A stretch of 64,000 bases of DNA, from NCBI GenBank assembly GCA_006384855.1, contig VCJN01000051.1, positions 310,001-374,000 on the forward strand, given 5' to 3'. The translations under genes and the position numbers were made by a program. Positions 54,402-64,000 of this stretch are shown piece by piece (the first letter of the stretch is position 1; every line of letters begins with the position of its first letter). The notes beneath the pieces were generated by a model, which saw only the letters and a program-made list of their open reading frames with translations, did no database searches and was not told the DNA's origin. Source of the stretch: Tetraselmis striata (taxonomy: Eukaryota > Chlorophyta > Chlorodendrophyceae > Chlorodendrales > Chlorodendraceae).

Positions 54402-56702
54402 ATGTCGCTGACAAGGGCGGCTGCGTGTTATGTAATTCTGATGGTGCTGCTAATGGGCAGCGTCCGTGCTTCGCAGTGGCCTCTTGAAGGATATCAACTC
54501 GGCTGTGGGAGGTTGAACTTCGTCGACCTCAAGCTCCCCAGCTCGGATCTCAAAGGAGCAATAGCGTTCGACTCAGACGCCGACCTGCTGTGGGTCTCGA
54601 CTGGAACAAGCGTCGAGAAGATCCAATACAGTACAGGCGAGAGACTGGAGACGCTGAATCTGCCAAAACCGGGTATGTATTGACGTCGCGTCCATATATA
54701 GCTGAGCTTCTTTCTCACACTGCTATCAGAGGCCAACTCTTGCTGACAATGTCGTCCTTTTGTCTCGCTTTTCTCGTCGTCGGCCCACCTCATGCCGTTG
54801 CGCCGAAGCGTTAAGCGCATCGCCATGGGGCTACTTTGGTGGCTTTTAGTATCATCTGGAGTACTCAGTTCCTTCCTTCCTCTACGCCTGAACAATTTCG
54901 GAACAGCTGAGCCCTCGGATGGCAACCTCACCAATGCCGACTTCGAGAATATGCACATCGCGAGTTGATCGCCCCAGCGCCCCGCGCCCCGCCTCCATCC
55001 ATGTCGTAGTGCCGCACCGTTACGCTGGCATCATTGGGTTCTGGCTGGATTATACAAATAGGAACGCTGGTGCCCGCGCCGTGCAGCGATGCACCTCGCG
55101 CGCGGCACCAACTTCGTCACACTGTCCGTTCCTGAGTGACACTTGTTCGGCGATCGACGCCGAATAAACACACACCCAATAAACACGCTATGAAACGCCC
55201 TGGCGCTTACCGATACGTACGTGGCTTTCTCGTTCGCCAAGAGATCTCCCCGTACCGGTAGCGGTACTGCTGCTTACATCAGCAAGAGTAGCGACCAAGC
55301 GAGCAGAGAGTTTATTCTTTGGAGCTACTGGCATTAATAAAGGATTGCGATATGCATTATTTATAGGACATTATGGCATTTAAGAAACGACTCTTAACTT
55401 CATGCGGGAATCCGAGGTACGGTAAAGTATGAGATGAAATAAGGCGTAAATTGGAATACGTAGCGCGCCAACTAACTACAGTAATCCGACGTGCGTGGTA
55501 GGTGTACGTGGTACTAGTAAGAGTAAAGTTCGCCCGCCCCGGACATCGGCCGAAGCCGCCCGAGCACTTGACCTCCTGCGGCAACTGTAGTCGTAGGTCA
55601 GTCAGTACCTGTTACCTACACATCGTCGTACGCTACTGGTAGGACCATACGCGGGTGCGATGATGAATTATTTTGCTGAGCAAAGATATATATAGCGACT
55701 ATTTATCGCTATTGATCAATCCTCATCATGCTACTGTAGGAAGCGGTAAGGATTACATACTACAGGTACTCGTATGCGAGAGACCCGGGTTCGATTCCTG
55801 GCTGATGTATTTCGGCAATATCGGCCCGGCGTGTCCCGGGTTTACCCGGTTGATGCATTAGCCCTTCGGGGTTCGAATGAGGCAATGGTCTATGGGCTAT
55901 GCCAGACCTACGACTGCAGAGCGCACGAGGTCAAGTGCTGGGGCGGCTTCGGCCGATGTCCCGGGGCGAACTTTACTTTACTTTACAGGTACTCATCTGC
56001 TGTAAAATTCTGTGACGGTCCGCCCCAATATACATATTTTATTAACGTTAATATTACGATATGCTACCTGTATATGCATATGTGCTGCTTCGTTGATACA
56101 TCGTCTGCTGTGGGCATATGATAGCAGCAGTGTAGATGTAGCGGGTACTTGGCGTATGTGTATTTATATCTGTGACAGATGCTGGCACGGCACTACGTCA
56201 ATGACTGCTGGTAAGTCCGTGTAATATAATGTACCCGTCCTTCGCCTGATTTTAGTATCACATCCTTATTACCCATACGGGTACGTGTAATAGTGTGAAT
56301 ATATACAATCAAATACGGCCAGAAACAAATAATCCACTGCTAATTTTAAATAAAAGCAGCGTGTACAGGTATCTGTAGGTACACTGGTACGTAAACTCCA
56401 AAGTAGTAGTTATCACTTAACAGCAACAACAATAATAACAATGATGATAATAATATATAATATACAATAATCATAATCATATTAGGGCGTCATATCCCTT
56501 GTATTATGAATAATATTAACAAGAACCGCAAAGTACAACATAGCGAATGACTACGTGCAACTTTAAAGCTTCGTGCAGACGTATTGAGGACAGCACGACT
56601 GCACGATGGGCTACGGGCGGCATCTTGGCGGTCATTGAGGTCATACCTATACCTGTCACATGTGTATTTAGCTCAGCAGGCATCGAAAGACTTATCGTCA
56701 GC

Positions 56703-56734
<32 letters not shown>

Positions 56735-56740
56735 ATATAC

Positions 56741-56777
<37 letters not shown>

Positions 56778-57084
56778 CGTGTGTGTGTAAAAAAATGTAT
56801 ACATGTATTTATATTTATTATCTTTACATTTATGTATGTATGTGTATACACATGTATACCATATATGTATGCATGTATTTACATTTATATTTACATGTAT
56901 GTAGTATGTATGTGTATATGTACATTGAAAATTATATACGAAAATCAAATGTTATATGAAAATTATTACATGTTGTACATGCGAAAATTATAATATATAT
57001 GAAATTATATGTGTATATACGTACATGCATGTAGATGTTTGTATCTATAAATATGGAAAAATATGTATATATACACATACACAC

Positions 57085-57115
<31 letters not shown>

Positions 57116-60100
57116 GCTGGACGCTGCCTGGCCGGCCGCTGGACATTCCACACTAACACTGCCCGGCCGCATCGCAGAAACTGTAGCTGGAGACTCAGCT
57201 CGCAAAGCTGGCAAGGATGCTATCGACACCGCATCGTCAGTCATCGGCCTGGCGGCGCTGGAGGGCGGCCGGGTGGCGATGACCGTTCGCGAGGTGATAT
57301 CAGCGTCCCCCGACACCAGCTACGAGAAGTCGAGAACCCCTAATCCGCCCCGCACTCCCTCGTGTCCCTCTCGACTGCCCACTGCCAAGTCCCGACGCTC
57401 TCTTACACATCGAATTTTGCGATGCCGCTCCGCAGGAGGCTGCCATCCTGGTGTTCGGCCCCGACCCCGCCGCCGGCGGTATGCTGGCGCTTGAAGCCCG
57501 CATCCCAAGCCCCATCCGCCTCACCGCGCTGACCTACGACACGGCGTACGGCGTCTTCTACGCCGTGCCGGCGGGCGACGCCCACAGTGTCGTGCAGCTG
57601 GACCGTAATGGCGGCCTGCGGCCCCAGTTTGGCGCAGACTCGCAGGCGGGGCTGCTGCTGGAGGACGACCCCATCACGGACATCCACTACGCCTCGAACA
57701 CCGGCACGCTCTTCGTGCTCTGCTCCTCTTGCAACACCGTCTTTGAGGCACGGAGCCGCTCCCTCTGGCTGACTGACTTGCACTCTCCCGCCCTCGACTG
57801 CATGCCATGGGCAGAGCTTCATTATGCATCGCACTGCGCCGGCAACAAGTGGATGCCCATCTTGCTGACACTCTGCTGGCGGATGCTGTGTCCCTGCGCA
57901 GGTCACTTTGTCGGGTAGCCTGAGGAGCGCCAACACACGCGACCTGCGTGAGCTGGGGAGCCCGGCCGCCGGCCTGAGCATCGCACGCACCGGAAGCCCG
58001 ATGCTGCTGCTGACAGAGAACATGACAGTGCTGAGCCTGTGCCAAGACATCCAGCCCAGCCTGCCGGTGCTGCCGCCAGAGCCGATTTATGCGCCGCCGC
58101 CACAGAGCTGGTTTGCGCTGGACACCTACCTCTTCTGCGGCGCCTGGCAGTATGACAATGTGGAGGGAGCGACACTGGCGGACATGACCATCAACCCCAC
58201 CACCAGGCAAGCGCCCGCAATCCCGGTCCCTGTGTGGGGGAATCGTGGGTTTAATGATATGAGTATCCCCTCTCCACCTCTCTTCCGCACGGCTCCATCC
58301 CCCAACGCCCATGCTCCCGGGTCAACATGCCCTACAGCGGTAGCCTGGCAGCCCTAAACCAGGTGGTGCAATGAACTCTGCTAGAGAAGCACACAAGGGC
58401 TTGCCTATCGTAACACAACACCGCCCTGCCCTCCTCCGATTTGGCCCACCTGCTCCCACGTGCTGCAGTAGTCTTCCGGCCGCTAACCCAGCTGCCTCTT
58501 CATGCATTCCGCCCTGGCAGGACCGTGTGGGCGGTGGTGGACGGCGGCCTTGTGGAGTACGACCTCCGCGGCGCCGTGCTGCGATCCTTGTCGACCATAG
58601 AGCTGGCGGCGTTGGGCCTGGATGGCGTCACGAGCGTGACCTGGATGGAGCGCAGCAAGCTGCTGCTGGGCCTGGCGGCCGGCAACCGGCTGGCGGTGGT
58701 GGACACGATACCCCAGGCGGTGGAGGACAACCTGGTGGCGCTTGTGGGCGCAGTCGAGGCGGCAGCGCAGGGCGGCCCCGGCGGCTTGGACAACGATGGT
58801 GAGGGCCTGGAGCCGCCGGGCCCGGAGGCAGAGGCCGAGGCGGTGCAGGCTGTGAATGCCCTGGCGGTGGACTCCCTGGCTACCATTGGGCTGCTGCCGC
58901 CCGACTCGCTGGGCGCCATCACATATGACTCTGTCAGCGGCCGCGTGATTGCGGCGTCCACGGCAACGTCGGGCCTGGTCTGGAGCGCACTGGATGGCTC
59001 AGGTGCGTGAAGCCACCAGCCCTAGGGCAGCCAGCCCGCCTGCATGCCTGTGCCGGATCCTGCCTTTCAAGGGGCAGCTGAGCTGAGCTGTGGATGCCTC
59101 ACTGTGATGGAAGAGAGTGGGCAGGTGCTGACAGCCGCAAAGGCGGAGGCGGCGGGCGTGACGGAGGTCAGCAACCTGGTGTACAACCCTGTGACGGAAG
59201 ACCTCCTGCTATGGTGCGAGTCATGCGGCCAGCTGCGTGAGGTACGCCGGTATTTCCCTTTGTGTTTTCCTGTCATGAATGACAAATTTGCAGCGGGGCG
59301 CCCTCTTGAGAAATGGCTTCCCCATTCAACAGGATTAATGGAACTGGTCTCTGTGCGCGAGTGTGTCTGTTCATATTTTTATGTACAGTGTCGCAACATA
59401 TCACATAATCTCATCACAGGAGTTTCTGCTTGCCAGTGTGCTGCTATCAGTAGCCTGGGTAGCATTGTGCTGTTCCGTGGACTTCAATTCAGAAGGGGGA
59501 TCCGCCAGTTACTCCTACCATATTCCACCATGTTGTAAATCCACACATGCTCCACGTGTGCCGGCACATGCAACAGCCGTAAGTGAAATAGTTATACCTT
59601 ATATTAAAGAGTAAGTAGCAGTAGCATGCAGTGATTAGAAATGTTCACATGTTGGCAGTGCGACAAATGCTAGAGGAATTACTACGGGTGCCGACGCACC
59701 GATACGACCCCTTTAGCAGAAGCCACACATCGGGCCTGCATGCAATCTACACGAACATTTTCTATATTTCCGTCTGCATTTGACCTCAGGCAGGTAGGGC
59801 AGGTTCTTATTCGCCGTGTTCATATTACCACGTCGGCACCCGTAGTAGCAAAGATGCTGTCTGTCAACCCCCCTTAGCATGCCCTCTCCCCCCTCCCCCA
59901 ACTCGGGGCTGTCCCCCAACCCAACGCAACGATAATGATGCACATGCCGATGGCTTGCGCATGCAGGTTTCGAGCAAAGCTGGTAGCGTGTCATCGCAGC
60001 GGACGTTTGCGCTGCTGCAGGGCGACGCCCCTTCTGACAAGGCCAACAGCTTTGCCATCACGCCTGAGGGCTCCATGCTGCTCCTAGGAGGCAACGCCGG

Positions 60101-63100
60101 AGAGGTAGAGGGCCCGGCTTTGCAGATGTCCTCATGATGCTACAGAATTGTACTCTTTGCAAATCTGCACATGCAGCACAATATAGCCTGACGCTCACGG
60201 ATGGCTGTTGCAGGTGACCTTCTACTGCAGCACAGGCGATGAGGAGGATGACGATGGCATCATCCGCGCTGTGCGTTCCGGGGAAGAATCAGGCGTGGAC
60301 CCCGCCTACTTCTGGAAGTCGCAGCGCCTGTTGAGTTCGTCAACGCCAGCACCAGCTTCTCCGCCCAGCGGCTCCACCCGCAGCGGCAGCGACCCGACGT
60401 ACGAGATTACCACAAACCTCGGCTGTAAGGACCCCACGCTGGGCGACAAGGTGGAGGACGTCGACCTAGAGACCTGTCAGGCGCTATGCAACGCCGCGGG
60501 CCCCAACTGCAACTTCATCACGTTCAACACACGCAATGGCAACTGCTTTCTTAAGTCCACCTGCGATGATGCTCGGCCGAACGATGACGACCTTGTGGGG
60601 CGCAAGGTTGTGGGCGCACCCACCACCACCCCGCCGCCAGTCTCCTTCAACCTCTATTTCGGCGTCCTTTGCCAGGATGCCGACTTGACTCTGCCGGTCG
60701 CTGGCATTGATCGGGCCGCCTGCGAGACGTGGTGCGCGCAAGAGCCCAGTTGCGGCGCGTACAGCTTCAGGTCGTCGAACGGAAACTCTGTCAGCAGCTG
60801 CGTCATCAAGGCATCTTGCGACCTGAAGACGATCTCTGTCTCCCACTGGAGTGGCGTCAAGACAACCCGCGGCGGCCAGCCACCCGCCACGTCAGCGCCC
60901 ACCAATGCGCCCACGCCCGCACCCACCAATGCGCCTACTCCCGCCCCCACGACCGCACCGTCCCCGTCCGACGAGACGGGGTTCCTGCGACTTCCGGGGA
61001 CTGGCTGCGACGACAGCACTTTGTCGCGCATGTCAGGCGTGTCGCTGGCAGCCTGCGAGCAGCTCTGTCTAGACAACGCCGAGTGCCGGGCGTACACTTA
61101 CAATACCGACAAGTCCCGGTGCTTTATGAAGCGGTCCTGCGACTTGCGCAGGTCGAAGGCGAACAACGAGAGTGGCATCAAGCTGTTGGGCAGCAATCCA
61201 ACGCCGTCGACCCCTGCTCCAACGCCGGCGCCCACCAATGCGCCTACGCATGTGCCAACCGCGGTGCCGACGCCTGCTCCCGCTCCTGCCCCGACGACCG
61301 CACCGCCGTCCCAGGCAAGCTTTCTTCGACTTCCGGCGACGGGCTGCGACGATGACACCCTTTCAGCTGTGTCAGGCCTGTCGCTGGAAGCCTGCGAGCA
61401 GCTTTGCCTGGACAGGGCCGAGTGCCGGGCGTACAGCTACAACACCGACAAGTCCCGGTGCTTCATGAAGCGGTCCTGCGACGTGCGCAGCTCGAAGGCT
61501 AATAACGAGAGTGGCATCAAGCTGGTGGGCAGCAGTCTGACGCCCTCACCTACACCGTCGCCGACACCTGGTACTACCTCATCCGAGTCTGACGAGACCG
61601 ACACGTCCGACGAGTCGTCCGAGCCCGACACTTCCTCCGAGCCGGAACCTTCCGAGGAGTCCGACACGTCCACCGAGCCCGACACGTCCGACGAGCCAGA
61701 CGACTCCGATAACACCGGCGAGCCACCTGTGGTCGATGAGCTCGTCGGCGGCTGGGAATGGCGTGATGACCAGGTGACCTCCCTCCGCCCCCCTCGGCAA
61801 ATCCTCCAACTCAGCACTTCATCGCCTGAGACTAAATATAATAAGTACTTATTATTCGCGACTGTCCTTCGACACCTATGCATGTAGCGACTACCAGTCA
61901 AGAAAAGCATTTCGGATGCGCCCAACGCAACATTTGACATGACATCATACAGTCATTCACAAACATAGTCCGACTTGCTTCGCAGTTTCGCATAGCAGCA
62001 CCTATTGACAATGTTAAATCGCGGCCATATAAGTGGCGCATTTGCCTGCATCGACAACGAGTCTCGATGGCGCCAAATTTATTGATTTCTCTGGGATATT
62101 GAGCACGGGATCGTCGGCCAGCTTCCCTTGCTACCCTTGCTGGGTGTCTCCGTGCAGCAACTGAATGGTCTGCCTGTCCAGGACTGCACACCGTGGGAGG
62201 GTAAGGTCTGCGGCCTCAGCAGCAACCCGGGCCTCAAGGTTGGCGACATCACCTGGTGGGTAGCACCGACTACCGAGCACAGTCGGTGAAAAGTGAGTGA
62301 GGGTACCCAGCCACATCTGTCACTCACCGGGTCATTACGGCGCTGCTGTCGGCAGGTACCGCATGTTTGCGCACAAGGCAAACCCGCTCCGGAACCGCGG
62401 CGACGGCATCGTGGAGTGGACGCCGTACCGCGAGCGCCGGCCGTGGGGCAACATGTACTGGAAGGGCTCCGAGATCATCGGCTATTTTGACCGCCCCATG
62501 ACCATTGACGACGTGGGCGACGAGGTGGAGGTGACCTTCCTGTGGAGCAGCGAGGGCGAGAGCCACCCCGACATCTGCCCTGGCAGGTATACGCTCTTGG
62601 GCCCGTGCTCGTGCGCAACTGCCTCGTACGAGTAGCTTGATGGTTGGCAACCAGCACGCGTTGCTGAGGGTTGATACTCCTTTGCGGCTGTGCTGTGGCA
62701 GAACCGCCAAGGATGTCGATTGCGATAAGTGCGAGGATGAGTATGATGACGCGACGGGCGATAGGCACATATACCACGAGGTGCGCGCCTCGCGTGGGAT
62801 GCAGCTTGTTGGCCCCTGAGCGGCGAATACCCTGCGGAGCCTGCGCCCAAGCCACTCCCCATGAGATCTGGCGCCAGGCTGCCGAGCTGACCGCGGCGCT
62901 CGCGTCTGTTCCGCTCGGCCAGGTTCGCTGCTTCTCCGGGACAGGCGATTTCCGTGTGGCGCTGACTGACTCCACCCGCGGCGGGCGGGTCACAAAGGAC
63001 GGGTGCGCTCCCATCCTAAGAAGTAGCAGGGTGCCTTGACCCGACAGACAACACGAGCAAATGATCGTCTGGTGATTTAAAAGCGTCACATGTATATACT

Positions 63101-64000
63101 TAGTGAACAAGGAAGCTTTATTGGCTCCAAGATTAAAAGTGACCTTGACGTCCCGAGATTGTGGTACCTTTGTTTGTGGGAATATGCCACACGTAAACAT
63201 CCGCGCTGCAACGCGTAATGCGCTGCAGCGGATACTGACGTCCGCCGTTGCCGGTGCCGCGACACAGCTACGGCTACTGGAACGAAAACATGATCCAGTA
63301 CCGCGGCGTCCAGTGGCGCTTCCACCCAAACTCCTGCCCGCAGGTCGCCCGCGAGAAGCCGCACGGCTTTGCGGCAGTCGCCGCCTCCAGCTGGATCCGT
63401 GACAACATCCAGCCGCGCGAGCCCAACTCGCAGGGCCTGGTGCTGGACTTTGTGGAGAATGACGAGCTCGGGGACCGCTCGTTCAAGAGCCGTATCTTCG
63501 ACCCCGCGGATGTACGACCCCCCTCCGCCTCGATTCTGACTCACCCCCCGTGGCCTGGCGCACTTTTGTCCTTGACCTGCGTGGCCCTCTAACAAGCCTG
63601 GCTGCTGTGCTGCAGGACGGCGCCTGCCTCAACCTACCCAACGGTGAGTGGACTCCAGCTGATAAACCATTCAAGATGAAGCTGCAGTACCTTGAGCGCG
63701 ACAACGGCAAGGTGACACCCCTTCCCCCTCACACAAACACACAGACACTCGCCCCTCCCTTTTCAAGCCGCTCCGCCTCCTTGGCAGCATATCGGTGGAT
63801 GGGCAGTTGTGGCGTTGGGCGATAGTTGGGGTCAGTTGGCGCATGTCGCTGACATGTTTGCTTTGCTTGGGACGCGCAGGTGCGCTTTAACTGGCGCATG
63901 GAGTTCAACGGCTGGGAAGCCGACAAGACAGAGGAGTGGGACGAGGACCTGTTCCCCAGCACCATCGACAGCGTAGTCGTGGGCTACACCAACCCACGTA
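54402..64000 (+). CDS. secreted propeller-PAN-C-terminal-domain protein, 15 exons, 3' end open
   Basis: Exons: 54402-54672, 57178-57293, 57436-57747, 57902-58206, 58521-59002, 59114-59241, 59967-60104, 60214-61773, 62104-62255, 62356-62586, 62702-62780, 62923-63002, 63268-63511, 63616-63711, 63880-64000+. All junctions keep phase. The start at 54402 gives a clear signal peptide (MSLTRAAACYVILMVLLMGS). Residues about 25-600 have repeating strand patterns typical of an NHL/esterase-like beta-propeller (GAIAFDSDADLLWVSTG, LTALTYDTAYGVFYAV, LGAITYDSVSGRVIAAS, SNLVYNPVTEDLLLWC). Exon 8 holds four PAN/Apple domains (about residues 648-723, 726-800, 839-911, 952-1023) on APTNAPTP linkers, then an acidic Ser-rich linker. 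Exons 9-15 are the domain shared with the left gene. Probable site: cell wall or extracellular matrix. Introns after exons 3 and 4 appear to be GC-AG. Confidence 0.82.
55519..55598 (-). mobile_element. SINE fragment, 3' end, inverted
   Basis: The reverse complement carries CCTACGACT, GAGGTCAAGTGCT, GGCTTCGGCCGATGTCC and the ACTTTAC tail of the SINE family. Confidence 0.75.
55757..55986 (+). mobile_element. tRNA-derived SINE inside intron 1
   Basis: The B box GGTTCGATTCC is perfect (about 55789-55799). The A-box side is short, so the head may be truncated. The body matches 52741-52996, and the tail is (ACTTT)n. Confidence 0.78.
56700..57115. repeat. TA/CA/TG microsatellite cluster in intron 1
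   Basis: TG runs at 56753-56788 and 57088-57115, CA-rich runs at 56715-56735 and 57070-57088, with TATA and ATGTATG repeats between. The 57070-57115 part (CA)n(TG)n can form a hairpin. Confidence 0.9.
58207..58520 (+). other. GC-AG intron
   Basis: Donor CCAG|GCAAGC with GC in place of GT, acceptor CTGGCAG. Phase 2 joins Arg to TVWAVVDGG exactly. The intron at 57748-57901 also has a GC donor (GAG|GCACGG). A weak in-frame GT nine bases upstream is the alternative there. Confidence 0.7.
63003..63267 (+). other. intron found only in the right paralogue
   Basis: GTGCGCTCC...GACACAG. Its removal restores Asp-Gly-Tyr-Gly-Tyr-Trp, the motif that is uninterrupted in the left paralogue at about 803-820. 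Confidence 0.8.

Larger units (their letters stand above)
54673..57177 (+). other. large first intron, loaded with SINEs and microsatellites
   Basis: The donor GGTATGTATT at 54673 and the acceptor CATCGCAG at 57177 restore the frame (Pro-Glu across the junction). Inside are a minus SINE fragment (55519-55598), a full SINE (55757-55986), AT-rich DNA and TG/CA repeats up to 60 bp before the acceptor. Confidence 0.75.

Noticed and set aside
55757..55830. Possible tRNA gene (good B box)
   Set aside because: No cloverleaf or acceptor stem can be drawn, and the same sequence continues into a repeated body with a pentamer tail, so it is a SINE.
57070..57115. Regulatory hairpin from (CA)n(TG)n
   Set aside because: Simple repeats of this type arise by slippage; nothing else supports a function.

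Overview
The window reads as nuclear DNA of a green alga, probably a chlorophyte of the Chlorophyceae type. This is inference from several signs: spliced GC-rich genes with short GT-AG and GC-AG introns, a TGTAA polyadenylation-type signal after the first gene, and a dense nest of Ty3/gypsy, Ty1/copia, DIRS-like, LINE, SINE and DNA elements. There is no operon structure, no convincing tRNA or rRNA gene, and no CRISPR array.

Host genes lie at the two ends. Positions 1-1583 hold the last six exons of a gene. Positions 54402-64000 hold at least fifteen exons of a paralogue in the same orientation, open at the right edge. The right gene encodes a secreted protein: signal peptide, beta-propeller-like region, four PAN/Apple domains on Pro/Thr linkers, an acidic Ser/Asp/Glu linker, and the C-terminal domain shared with the left gene. 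The two copies differ in intron content. They are tandem paralogues now about 53 kb apart.

The space between them is a transposon graveyard. 2.1-8.7 kb: a decayed minus-strand DIRS-like element (gag, RT/RNase H, tyrosine recombinase). 8.7-18.7 kb: a minus-strand Ty3 chromovirus, split inside its integrase by a complete copia element (9869-15960) with 296-bp LTRs. 18.9-22.1 kb: the front half of a plus-strand Ty3 element (LTR, PBS, gag, methyltransferase-like module, Nudix-like domain, protease). 23.5-24.8 kb: an LTR fragment interrupted by a head-to-tail dimer of an unclassified element. 24.9-26.2 kb: a broken gag-like reading frame. 27.7-29.2 kb: a direct-repeat pair. 29.4-31.6 kb: a deleted copia element. 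31.9-38.5 kb: a second, nearly full-length chromovirus inserted in a copia LTR. 42.6-45.4 kb: two near-identical 1347-bp elements with terminal inverted repeats. 46.2-48.2 kb: an inverted pair of PD-(D/E)XK nuclease-like ORFs. 48.8-51.9 kb: remains of a LINE with a restriction-like endonuclease. 52.7-56.0 kb: tRNA-derived SINEs.

The most notable signal is in the Ty3 elements. Two different lineages carry a Dam/N6-adenine-methyltransferase-like module between gag and protease, and one also carries a Nudix-hydrolase-like domain there. Both also appear to use the same primer tRNA. Close behind are the dimeric element at 23.5-24.7 kb, which sits between a host A and T with no target duplication, and the recent TIR-element pair. 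Boundaries of decayed elements are approximate, and all family calls come from motifs read by eye.
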